From Bacteroidia bacterium (GTDB lineage: Bacteria; Bacteroidota; Bacteroidia; Bacteroidales; VadinHA17), in NCBI GenBank assembly GCA_026391595.1, contig JAPLDY010000204.1, forward strand, positions 1 through 49,636: a stretch of 49,636 nt of DNA, read 5' to 3'. The position numbers were made by a program, and so were the translations under genes. Under the pieces are notes generated by a model. It was not told where the DNA came from and did not search any database. It saw only the letters and a program-made list of their open reading frames with translations. Positions within the stretch are counted from its first letter, which is position 1, and every line of letters starts with the position of its first letter. Of the stretch, positions 42,527 to 49,636 are shown piece by piece.

Positions 42527-42910
42527 ATGAAAAAGAGCTTATTATTAATGGTTTTGTTTTCAGTTCTTTATGCAAATGGAATAGCACAGGATGCCAATGT
42601 TCAGAAGAAAGATCCTGTTGGAAAATGGAAGTTTGAAGCTCCGGCTGCTAAAGAAGGATATACCGCTGGAACAATGATCATCAGCCTGGCAGAAAACAAG
42701 TACTCTGCCGGAGTGATCTTCAGCAACTTTGAGTACAAGTTCCCCGGAGAAAAGGTGAAATTCGTCAACGATTCACTTTCTTTTGTAGTCAGTATCCCGG
42801 GCCAGATGATTAATTATAAATTAAAAATCGAAGATCCTGCAAAGATGTCCGGCAAGGCCTTCTTTCCTGAAGGCCCTGTATCTCTTTTGCTTACAAGGAT
42901 CCCTAATTAA
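42527..42910 (+). CDS. Small exported protein of unknown function
   Basis: ATG 42527 gives 127 aa starting MKKSLLLMVLF, a signal peptide cleaved near NGIAQ. A TTG further up (42446) also opens the frame but puts 27 non-signal residues first. The mature part is a compact beta-rich domain: DPVGKWKFEAPAAKEGY at its start and MSGKAFFPEGPVSLLLTR at its end, resembling small lipocalin/calycin-like 'DPVGKW' proteins of the Bacteroidota. I do not recognise a named family. A hairpin follows it before the peptidase gene. Confidence 0.75.
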   Translation: MKKSLLLMVLFSVLYANGIAQDANVQKKDPVGKWKFEAPAAKEGYTAGTMIISLAENKYSAGVIFSNFEYKFPGEKVKFVNDSLSFVVSIPGQMINYKLKIEDPAKMSGKAFFPEGPVSLLLTRIPN

Positions 42911-42932
42911 GAATAAAATAAATTGTCTTTTT

Positions 42933-42967
42933 TTCCCGCAGTACTGAATACTTTCGGACTGCGGGAA
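42933..42967 (+). terminator. Terminator-like hairpin
   Basis: TTCCCGCAGT (42933-42942) pairs perfectly with ACTGCGGGAA (42958-42967) over a 15-base loop and is followed by CCCAATTTTT. It lies 22 bases after the small exported gene and 21 before the peptidase gene. Confidence 0.55.
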
Positions 42968-42988
42968 CCCAATTTTTAACCCGACCTG

Positions 42989-44959
42989 ATGAAGAAAACA
43001 TTATTGATCATTTTTTCCTTAATGTTTATTACCAGCGCATCAAATGCGCAGATAATAAACAAAGAACCGCTGAGCCAGCGGATTACAGGTTACAGGATCG
43101 ATGCAAAGCTTGACCCTGTGAAAAAAACCGTTACCGGAAGTATGGATGCTTTCTGGGTTAACAAAACCGCAGATACTGTTAATGATATTCAGCTTCATCT
43201 TTACATGAATGCCTTCCGTAGCAGTAAATCAACATTTTACATGGGGTCGTACCAGGTAAAAGATACAACTATCTATGGAAGAATTGATATCTCCAGCTTT
43301 ACCCTTGCCGATGGTACTGACCTTATTCCCCTTATTCAATACATCAGACCTGATGACGGCAATCCCAACGACAGCACCGTGGTTAAGATCATTCTGCCTG
43401 AGGCTGCAGAACCGGGTGATACCGTTTCGATAACGGTGAACTTTATGGTCAAGCTTCCCGGCAAGATCAGACGGACGGGTTACAACGATGACTATTTCTT
43501 TGTTGGACAATGGTTTCCTAAATTCGGAGTCTATGAACCTGCCGGAATGCGCTACCGGGCTGCAGGTGGATGGAACTGCCATCAATTCCACCCAAACTCG
43601 GAGTTCTATGCCAACCACAGCGTTTACGACGTAATACTTACTGTTCCTGATGAATATATCGTTGGCTCCGGAGGTATGCTCATTAGTGAGGCCGACTGCG
43701 GTGACGATAATTCATATAAAACTCTTACCTACAGGGCTGAGGATATTGTTGATTTTGCCTGGACTGCATGGCCTGGGTATGCCGTTTTTACCGACCAGTG
43801 GAGACATGTTAAAATAACGCTTCTTCTTCCTGAAGACAGAAAGGAACAGGTTGCCAGACAGTTTACGGCCGTAAAAAACACCCTGGAATACCTGACCGGG
43901 AATGTAGGTACATACCCATGGCCGCACCTTACTTTCGTTGACCCTCCTGCAAAAGGATCAGGAGCTAGCGGTATGGAGTATACAACAATCTTTACATCGA
44001 TGTCGTCATATAAAATGCCCGGGTTTATTCACTTTCCGGAAATGGTGACGGTTCATGAGTTCGGACATGCTTACTTTATGGGAATACTGGCGACCAATGA
44101 ATTTGAGGATCCATGGATGGACGAAGGGATCAATTCATTCTGGGAAGCAAGGATAATGGATCATTACTGGGGAGAGAACTCCGGGATGATTGATCATCCT
44201 CTTTTCAAAATGGCTGATAAGACGTCTGCAAGATCCTCTTATGTTTATTCTCCAAACCGCCAGGTTGTAAGCAACAAGGAGAATTCATGGAACTATCCTC
44301 TGGGAACTTATTCAATGATGTCGTACATGAAGACATCTACATGGCTCTATACTTTGATGGGAATAATAGGAGAGGAGACAACCAATGATGTTTTCAGGGA
44401 GTATTATAAAAGGTGGGCTTTTAAACATCCTGCTCCGAAAGATTTCATCGATGTTGTAAATGATGTTGTAAAAAAGAACTACGGTGATAAGTTCGGCCCG
44501 GACATAAACTGGTTTTTTGATGAGACACTTTACGGAACAGGAATTTGTGATTACAAAGTTGCCGCTTTCAATAATATCAGGCAGGATACTGCAAAAGTCA
44601 GAAAAAATGAAGCTGACACACTACTAAGAATTAAGCCATCAACTGATTCATTGTACAAGTGTTCTGTAGGACTGGATAGACTGGGAGAGGTGATGCTTCC
44701 GGTTGAAGTGCTTATTCACTTCAGCGACGGACACGAAACTCTTTCAAATTGGGACGGGAAAGATCGTTTCAAAAAGATTGAAGTTCTCAGCAACAGCGAG
44801 ATCCAATGGGTTAAGATCGATCCTGAGTACAAGATAAGAATGGATGTGAACTTTATTAACAACTCGCTTACGTACGAACCTGATCGTGTTCCGGTAAAGA
44901 GGATTACAAACAAGTTCATCTCATTCCTACAGTTTTTCGTAAGTTCAGTTACATTGTAA
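42989..44959 (+). CDS. M1-family (gluzincin) exported metallopeptidase
   Basis: This 656-aa protein has a signal peptide ending near SNAQ. The N-terminal beta domain starts with YRIDAKLDPVKKTVTGSMDAFWVNK, typical of M1 aminopeptidases. The zinc site is complete: His356-Glu357-x-x-His360 (HEFGH) and Glu379 in WMDEGINSF, 19 residues on. The exopeptidase GxMEN motif appears as ASGMEYT. It would cut peptides outside the cytoplasm. It precedes a membrane protein gene by 11 bases and may share its transcript. Confidence 0.9.
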   Translation: MKKTLLIIFSLMFITSASNAQIINKEPLSQRITGYRIDAKLDPVKKTVTGSMDAFWVNKTADTVNDIQLHLYMNAFRSSKSTFYMGSYQVKDTTIYGRIDISSFTLADGTDLIPLIQYIRPDDGNPNDSTVVKIILPEAAEPGDTVSITVNFMVKLPGKIRRTGYNDDYFFVGQWFPKFGVYEPAGMRYRAAGGWNCHQFHPNSEFYANHSVYDVILTVPDEYIVGSGGMLISEADCGDDNSYKTLTYRAEDIVDFAWTAWPGYAVFTDQWRHVKITLLLPEDRKEQVARQFTAVKNTLEYLTGNVGTYPWPHLTFVDPPAKGSGASGMEYTTIFTSMSSYKMPGFIHFPEMVTVHEFGHAYFMGILATNEFEDPWMDEGINSFWEARIMDHYWGENSGMIDHPLFKMADKTSARSSYVYSPNRQVVSNKENSWNYPLGTYSMMSYMKTSTWLYTLMGIIGEETTNDVFREYYKRWAFKHPAPKDFIDVVNDVVKKNYGDKFGPDINWFFDETLYGTGICDYKVAAFNNIRQDTAKVRKNEADTLLRIKPSTDSLYKCSVGLDRLGEVMLPVEVLIHFSDGHETLSNWDGKDRFKKIEVLSNSEIQWVKIDPEYKIRMDVNFINNSLTYEPDRVPVKRITNKFISFLQFFVSSVTL

Positions 44960-44970
44960 ATCAAGTTGTT

Positions 44971-45879
44971 ATGAAGATATTTAAAGCTTTGGCAGCCGGC
45001 TTCTACCGGACATTGAAAGCATGGAAAGGCATCCTTCTTATCTGGTTCGGATCGCTGCTGACCGTCTCTCTCGTTGCAATCCCCATGAAAGGATTTCTTA
45101 AGTCAGCCTTAGGTGGCAGCATGATAACGGAAAAACTCAGGGATGGAATAGATTTTGAAGTCTTTGGTGACCTTGGCTCTGGTTTCCGGAACCTTATCGC
45201 ATCTTTCCCTTCAGGTCTGTTGTTGCTTGTCCTGCTCGGAATTCTGCTTAATGCCTTCCTTTCCGGAGGTATTTTTGATACTCTGAAAGGATCGTCTCCA
45301 AAGTTCACAGGGAATGATTTTTTCAAAGCATGCGCTAAAAACTTCTGGTCATTTCTTGTGATTTCATTGATCATTAGTGCAATATTATCGGTGCTTTTTA
45401 TTCTTTTGTTTATACTGCCAATCGCGCTCGTAGCTCAGTCAGATTCAGGATCTGAAAGTGCTCCTTACATTACAGCTGTTATTTCGTTTGCATTATTCTT
45501 TTTTGTTTCTTTGATTTTCATTCTGACTGCTGATTATGCCAGGGCATGGCAGGCAGCTAATGATAAGTCCGCCTGTTTTTCAGCAATTGGTTACGGATTC
45601 AGCCGTACCTTCAGCAAGTTCCTGTCATCATTTCCAACAATGCTGATACTTGTTGCAGTACAAATGCTTTTTACTTTTCTGGTATTTGCAATTATGGGCA
45701 GGTGGACTCCGGATACAGGCGGAGGTGTCTTTCTGCTGTTTATAATATCACAAATAGCTTTTTATACTAAATCAGGACTGAAGGTATGGAGATATGGAAG
45801 CGTAACATCTCTTAAAGAGATTAATGATCTAATGAAAGAAGAGGTTGCTCCACCTGTTTCACAAAATTTTCAGGCATGA
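44971..45879 (+). CDS. Polytopic membrane protein of unknown function
   Basis: This 302-aa protein has about six hydrophobic segments, including long ones at about 75-95 (SGLLLLVLLGILLNAFLSGG), 118-150 and 165-195. Basic residues at the N-terminus (FYRTLKAWKG) and ADYARAWQAANDKSACFSAIGYGF between helices are notable, but I recognise no family with confidence. There is no signal peptide and no motif for transport or catalysis. Its stop overlaps the start of the next gene (ATGA), so the two are translationally coupled. Confidence 0.78.
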   Translation: MKIFKALAAGFYRTLKAWKGILLIWFGSLLTVSLVAIPMKGFLKSALGGSMITEKLRDGIDFEVFGDLGSGFRNLIASFPSGLLLLVLLGILLNAFLSGGIFDTLKGSSPKFTGNDFFKACAKNFWSFLVISLIISAILSVLFILLFILPIALVAQSDSGSESAPYITAVISFALFFFVSLIFILTADYARAWQAANDKSACFSAIGYGFSRTFSKFLSSFPTMLILVAVQMLFTFLVFAIMGRWTPDTGGGVFLLFIISQIAFYTKSGLKVWRYGSVTSLKEINDLMKEEVAPPVSQNFQA

Positions 45880-47027
45880 AAAGAATTGCTTTTATCCTTT
45901 CTTTGTCGGCTATCCTGATAAGGTCTTTTTCACAGGGAATTGACAATGATAACTTTATTTTGACTCATGGCCCCTGGCTTCAGAATATGGGGACATCGGA
46001 AGTAACAATCATCTGGACAACTAACAAACCTGCCATTCCCGGCATTACATTAACCTTACCGGACGGTAAAACCAGGTTCGTAAGAAACAGCCATGATGGA
46101 ATGATTGACGGAGGAGGCACTCTTCACAAAGTAAAGATTGATGGTCTGCTGCCGGCCACCACATATAAATACAGCCTGAATTCTGTACAGATACTGAAGT
46201 ACCAGGCTTACAAGGTCTACTATGGCGACACTCTCAGGGGAAAGCAGATCAGTTTTAACACTATGCCCTCGCAGTCACCCAATGTCTGTTTTACGGTCTT
46301 CAATGATGTCCATGAGCTATCGGGAAAGATGGCTTCGTATTTGAAACACAATGATATAACGTCACAGGATTTATACTTCTTCAATGGCGATATGATGGAC
46401 TGGCTGCAGGATCCGGAGGAGCTTTACCTGGCCTTTCTTGATACAGCATCTTTCTATTTTGCTGGCAGCAAGCCTTTTATTTATATAAGGGGAAATCATG
46501 AAACCAGGGGATATGCTGCCCGTGAGCTAAAGAAGTGGTTCGATTACAAGGATGACAGGTTTTACTACAGCTTCACTTATGGTCCCTGTCATTTTACAGT
46601 GCTCGATAGCGGGGAAGACAAGGAGGACAATAACAAGAATTATTACGGTCTTGCTGATTATGATACTTACAGACTGGAAGAGCTTAAATGGCTTAAGGAG
46701 GAAATTGAAAGTATTCCATTTAAAAGTGCAAAATACAGGATTGTAATGGTGCACCAACCGATACTTAGGGCAGAGAACCAGAACTATGCCATGACTTTTC
46801 TGTCAGAAAATTTCGGTCCTGTCCTAAAGAAGGCAGATATCGATCTTATGATGAGCGCCCATACTCACAGGAATTCATTTTACGAAAAGGATAAAACAGG
46901 CTACGGTTACCCGCTGCTGGTAAATTCAAATAACTCCTTTGTAGAAGTGAATGCCGATAACAACCAGATAAAGGCAGTGGTTAAAGATGTGGAAGGAAAA
47001 GTCATTTCAGAATATGATTTTAAATAG
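45876..47027 (+). CDS. Exported metallophosphoesterase with N-terminal FN3/purple-acid-phosphatase-like domain
   Basis: This 383-aa protein has a signal peptide ending near SFSQ. Residues about 28-130 form an Ig/FN3-like domain as in purple acid phosphatases (GPWLQNMGTSEVTIIWTT; GLLPATTYKYSLNS). The calcineurin-like domain keeps the dinuclear-metal motifs in order: FNDVHE, FNGDMMDW, RGNHETRG, VMVHQP and SAHTHRN. It would hydrolyse phosphate esters in the periplasm or at the surface. It overlaps the preceding membrane-protein gene by 4 bases. The substrate cannot be read. Confidence 0.9.
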   Translation: MKRIAFILSLSAILIRSFSQGIDNDNFILTHGPWLQNMGTSEVTIIWTTNKPAIPGITLTLPDGKTRFVRNSHDGMIDGGGTLHKVKIDGLLPATTYKYSLNSVQILKYQAYKVYYGDTLRGKQISFNTMPSQSPNVCFTVFNDVHELSGKMASYLKHNDITSQDLYFFNGDMMDWLQDPEELYLAFLDTASFYFAGSKPFIYIRGNHETRGYAARELKKWFDYKDDRFYYSFTYGPCHFTVLDSGEDKEDNNKNYYGLADYDTYRLEELKWLKEEIESIPFKSAKYRIVMVHQPILRAENQNYAMTFLSENFGPVLKKADIDLMMSAHTHRNSFYEKDKTGYGYPLLVNSNNSFVEVNADNNQIKAVVKDVEGKVISEYDFK

Positions 47028-47053
47028 TCATAATAATATGACCCCTATCCTGT

Positions 47054-47102
47054 CCTTCCCCCAGGGGGGAAGGGAAAGCAATCGTTTTCCCCTTTGGGGA
47101 AA
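47054..47102. repeat. G/C-run palindromes (CCTTCCCCC...GGGGGAAGG and TTTCCCC...GGGGAAA)
   Basis: Two neighbouring perfect stems, 9 bp (47054-47062 with 47065-47073) and 7 bp (47086-47092 with 47096-47102), lie between the metallophosphoesterase and DUF3788 genes. They share the CCTTCCCC/GGGGAAGG core with the hairpin at 34460. Confidence 0.65.
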
Positions 47103-47137
47103 TAAGAAAGGGGATCTTTAAGAAAAATATCAATCAA

Positions 47138-47569
47138 ATGGCAGAAAAAGAAAAATTTGTTTTTTCCGATCCGCATGTAAAGCCGGATGAGAAGCTTATC
47201 TTCTCAATAATTGGCGGTAAGAAGAATTTATGGCAGAGATTAATGGGCTTTATGTCAGAGAATTACAAGGATTCTGAAGGTGGCTGGAATTACTATAACG
47301 ACGGCAAGCGATGGTTATTCAAAATGGTCCTGAAGAAGAAGACAATCTTCTGGGCTACCATTCTTGAAGGAGGTTTCAGGATCACTTTTTACTTCGGAGG
47401 CAAGGCCGAACCTGTTATAATTGCCAGTGACCTTCCGGATAAAGCGAAACAACAATTCCTTACCGGACCCAGATATGGGAAGATAAGAGCAATAACTTCG
47501 CTGGTGAATGATATGTCGGATGTCAATACAATTGAGAATATTATTGCGATCAAAGTTAAAATGAAATGA
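47138..47569 (+). CDS. DUF3788 family protein
   Basis: This 143-aa cytoplasmic protein matches the DUF3788 type: FSDPHVKPDEKLIFSIIG at the start, WNYYNDGKRWLFKMVLKKKTIFWATI in the middle and a C-terminal NTIENIIAIKVKMK. The family is small, widespread in Bacteroidota and Firmicutes, and of unknown biochemical function (distantly like YdhG/SRPBCC-type small folds, not certain). No signal peptide. It is flanked by repeats on both sides and is probably transcribed alone. Confidence 0.8.
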   Translation: MAEKEKFVFSDPHVKPDEKLIFSIIGGKKNLWQRLMGFMSENYKDSEGGWNYYNDGKRWLFKMVLKKKTIFWATILEGGFRITFYFGGKAEPVIIASDLPDKAKQQFLTGPRYGKIRAITSLVNDMSDVNTIENIIAIKVKMK

Positions 47570-47645
47570 TTAATAATATTTTAAGGAGATTCTTCGCTAC
47601 TCCGCCTGAAGGCGTATTCGCTCAGAGTTGCCTTTGGTGGAATGT

Positions 47646-47734
47646 GGGATAGGAGGCGAATGGCGGCATTGTCGCCATTCGCCTCCTATCCCTTTCTTTC
47701 AAAAAGAATGTCATTCCGAACGAAGTGAGGAATC
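47646..47734. repeat. Perfect 20-bp inverted repeat plus TGTCATTCC repeat module
   Basis: In the 222-base gap 47570-47791 the arms 47646-47665 and 47673-47692 are exact reverse complements with a 7-base loop (GCATTGT), followed by TTTCTTTC. This could terminate transcription from the DUF3788 gene. Directly after it, 47709-47734 reads TGTCATTCCGAA...GAGGAATC, the same module as the outer repeats of the element at 28636-28827. Upstream, CGCCT-GA-AGGCG is another small stem. Confidence 0.75.
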
Positions 47735-47791
47735 TCATAAATTTAAAACTAATTTATTAATTTGCATTTATAACCAATCAACCTAATCAAG

Positions 47792-48739
47792 ATGAGAATA
47801 TTCTTTCGGCTTTTTATTGCAAGCCTGCTGCTCATAGGTTTTTCCGCAGCAGCCCAGACAACTGATATAAAACTTCCTGGCAGTTCTGCTTTCAATTTTA
47901 TTGTTATAAGTGACCATGGTCGTAATGGATACGACAACCAGAAAGAGGTTGCTGTAACTATGGGGGATGTGGCGAGTGATGTAAGTGCCAGGTTTATTGT
48001 AACCGGAGGTGATAATTTCCAGACAGCAGGAGTCCAGAGTGTCCAGGATCCGCTCTGGTGGTTCAATCACGAGAACATATACACTCATCCTTCCTTAAAT
48101 GTTGATTGGTATCCCGCTCTTGGAAATCATGATCACGGAGGCAACATTCAGGCGCAGATCGATTATTCAAATATAAGCCGCCGCTGGAGAATGCCCTCAA
48201 ATTATTATACTCTTGTCAAAACACGAAATGATGTAAGCATAAGGCTCATTATACTCGATACATATTCCATGGTCGAAGGATTTGGTAGTCCCGACGATAA
48301 ATATACTCTTAAGGCTGCACAGAAGCAGGTTCATTTCGTTGACAGCGTGCTGACTGTTGAAAAGGAAGACTGGGTAGTTGTTGTCGGGCATCATCCTGTC
48401 TATAGCGCGCATCCAACAAGGCATAACACGAAGGAACTTGTACAGTACCTGAATCCGGTGCTTAACAGGCATGATGTCGATTACTTTGTCGGAGCCCACG
48501 ACCATATCTTCCAGCATCTGAAAGATCCCAACAGCAAGATCGATTATTTCGTGAATACTGCAGGTTCGGAAGTACGTGACACTGCATCCAATGCTATGAC
48601 ACAGTTTACTGCCTCTGCTCCGGGTTTCAGCATCGTTTCAGCAACCAGGACAGATCTGTCAATGTATTTTGTTAATAAGGAAGGCAAAGTGCTTTACAAA
48701 TATACCCGGGTAAAACCGGCTGCGGTGCCTGTCAACTAG
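47792..48739 (+). CDS. Exported purple acid phosphatase-like metallophosphoesterase (ACP5/TRAP type)
   Basis: This 315-aa protein has a signal peptide ending near SAAAQ. The dinuclear metal motifs are those of the tartrate-resistant acid phosphatase group: ISDHGRNGYDNQ (with SDHG where GDWG is usual), TGGDNFQ, ALGNHDHGG, VVGHHPVYS and GAHDHIFQH. Length matches ACP5-like enzymes without an FN3 domain. It would release phosphate from organic esters outside the cytoplasm. It precedes the PAP2 gene by 10 bases, suggesting a phosphate-scavenging pair. Confidence 0.9.
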   Translation: MRIFFRLFIASLLLIGFSAAAQTTDIKLPGSSAFNFIVISDHGRNGYDNQKEVAVTMGDVASDVSARFIVTGGDNFQTAGVQSVQDPLWWFNHENIYTHPSLNVDWYPALGNHDHGGNIQAQIDYSNISRRWRMPSNYYTLVKTRNDVSIRLIILDTYSMVEGFGSPDDKYTLKAAQKQVHFVDSVLTVEKEDWVVVVGHHPVYSAHPTRHNTKELVQYLNPVLNRHDVDYFVGAHDHIFQHLKDPNSKIDYFVNTAGSEVRDTASNAMTQFTASAPGFSIVSATRTDLSMYFVNKEGKVLYKYTRVKPAAVPVN

Positions 48740-48749
48740 AATTATACTG

Positions 48750-49364
48750 ATGAAAAAGATCCTTTTCTTATACATGCTTCTTTTTCTACCTGTTACTGTT
48801 TTTTCACAAAACATCGTTATACAGTTGCTCAGGTCAATCAACTCTCCCGAACCTCAGGGGTCTGATGATTTTTTCAGATTTGTATCAAATTCTGATGCTT
48901 TCGTTGTTGTCGGCGTTCCTGCCGGAATGGCTGTTACCGGTTTAATTACAAAGGACAAGGAATTATTCAGGAATGCTTGTGTAACTGCTGTTGCATCAGC
49001 ACTGACTGCCGGAATTGTAAATGGATTAAAATATTCAATTAATCGCGACAGACCATTCGTGACATATCCGGATATAAATAAGAAATCAAAAGCCGGTAGT
49101 CCGTCATTTCCTTCGGGCCATACCTCAAGTGCCTTTGCAACAGCTACTTCCATAAGCCTTTCATATCCAAAATGGTATGTTATTGTGCCATCTTATTTAT
49201 ATGCAGGAACAGTTGCATATTCAAGAATGGATCTTGGTGTTCATTATCCGAGCGATGTTCTGGCTGGTGCTGTTATCGGTTCAGGCTGTGCCTATCTTAC
49301 CTGGAAAATAAACCAGAAACTGCTTCTCAAAAACAAACATAAAGCCTGCAACTGCCCTAAATAA
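48750..49364 (+). CDS. PAP2-superfamily phosphatase, exported or membrane-bound
   Basis: This 204-aa protein has an N-terminal signal/anchor (ILFLYMLLFLPVTVFSQ). The three PAP2 motifs are complete: Lys94-x6-Arg101-Pro102 (KYSINRDRP), PSGH at 121-124, and Ser158-Arg159-x5-His165-x3-Asp169 (SRMDLGVHYPSD). Members act on lipid phosphates such as undecaprenyl or phosphatidylglycerol phosphate, or as non-specific acid phosphatases. Hydrophobic segments around 50-90 and 135-190 fit a membrane protein. The C-terminus is Lys/Cys-rich (KHKACNCPK). It is paired with the preceding phosphoesterase gene. Confidence 0.9.
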   Translation: MKKILFLYMLLFLPVTVFSQNIVIQLLRSINSPEPQGSDDFFRFVSNSDAFVVVGVPAGMAVTGLITKDKELFRNACVTAVASALTAGIVNGLKYSINRDRPFVTYPDINKKSKAGSPSFPSGHTSSAFATATSISLSYPKWYVIVPSYLYAGTVAYSRMDLGVHYPSDVLAGAVIGSGCAYLTWKINQKLLLKNKHKACNCPK

Positions 49365-49367
49365 AAT

Positions 49368-49606
49368 GTCTTGCAAGTCTTGCAGGTCTTGCAGGTCTTG
49401 CTTCCGCTGCGCGGAACTTCGTCACTACGTTCCTTGAGTCTTGCTTTGGCAGCCCTAGCCTTGTCGCTTACGCTCCATAGCTTCAGCGACGGAGCGGCGA
49501 AGGCTGGCAGTCTTTTTCTCTACCTTCCGCTGTCGCGGAATCTCCGCTTCGCTACGATCTCCCTTTCATTTTTTTCACCCCTGCACCGCTGTACCGCTGT
49601 ACCGCT
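49368..49606. repeat. Right-end repeat patch: tandem 9-mers, 8-mers and small palindromes
   Basis: No gene is seen in 49365-49636. Four copies of a 9-base unit (GTCTTGCAG and variants) run from 49368 to 49403. Palindromes TTCCGC-TGC-GCGGAA (49402-49416) and TTCCGC-TGTC-GCGGAA (49526-49541) repeat the motif at 15548. An imperfect inverted repeat with AGCCTT/AAGGCT arms spans about 49448-49510. Three copies of an 8-base unit (GTACCGCT and variant) lie at 49583-49606. Confidence 0.7.
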
Positions 49607-49636
49607 GAGCCATTGTGCCTATAAGTATAAATACCC

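Noticed and set aside
49368-49403. CRISPR-like tandem repeat
   Set aside because: The units are 9 bases long with no spacers, and no cas gene is nearby.

Overview
The window (49,636 bp, moderate GC with AT-rich spacers) comes from a member of the Bacteroidota, probably an environmental or anaerobic Bacteroidales/Marinilabiliales-type organism. The evidence is two SusC/SusD pairs, many SPII lipoproteins, spacers without obvious Shine-Dalgarno sequences, a TAnnTTTG-type -7 box, Tat-exported molybdoenzyme machinery and short G/C palindromes between genes. The genus is not determined. No rRNA, tRNA, CRISPR array or transposase was seen.

Region A (300-25945, all + strand) is a polysaccharide utilisation locus for pectin, most likely rhamnogalacturonan I. 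Its first half is the envelope part: FAS1 lipoprotein, SusC (broken into two frames with an internal deletion), SusD, two more FAS1 lipoproteins that end in carbohydrate-binding-like modules, a second intact SusC and a second SusD, closed by a hairpin terminator at 15506. The FAS1 lipoproteins sit where SusE/SusF-type surface glycan-binding proteins usually sit. The second half encodes large exported enzymes: a DUF4450-like toroid fused to a GH29 fucosidase (about 1,700 aa), a GH2 beta-galactosidase-like enzyme, and a CE12 rhamnogalacturonan acetylesterase fused to a PL11 rhamnogalacturonan lyase. Together they would deacetylate and cleave the RG-I backbone and trim galactose and fucose side groups. 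No PUL regulator is in the window.

Region B (25990-29547) holds ordinary envelope and stress genes: an unrecognised exported protein, a CAP-domain protein, a Cys-type glutathione peroxidase and an ICMT-like membrane methyltransferase, with a nested inverted-repeat element at 28636-28827.

Region C (29595-34430) is a polyphosphate-centred cluster: pfkA, sixA-like phosphatase and ppk1 are packed head to tail on the minus strand, with a CHAD-domain gene (a polyphosphate-binding fold) divergent from pfkA, followed by a 70-aa DUF2892 membrane protein.

Region D (34492-42438) is a sulfur/molybdenum module. A class-V (SufS-like) aminotransferase is divergent from an operon encoding a Tat-exported PsrA/PhsA-like molybdopterin oxidoreductase, a PsrB-like ferredoxin, a NrfD/PsrC-like quinol anchor, two half-size YeeE/YedE (thiosulfate/sulfur transport) proteins, an exported rhodanese-like protein whose catalytic Cys is Ser and whose only Cys is its final residue, and MobA for the molybdenum cofactor. 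This is the most system-like, least standard part of the window.

Region E (42527-49364) carries exported housekeeping-type proteins: a small exported protein, an M1-type metallopeptidase, a polytopic membrane protein, two different metallophosphoesterases, a DUF3788 protein and a PAP2 phosphatase. The right end (49365-49636) is a gene-free patch of short tandem repeats and hairpins.
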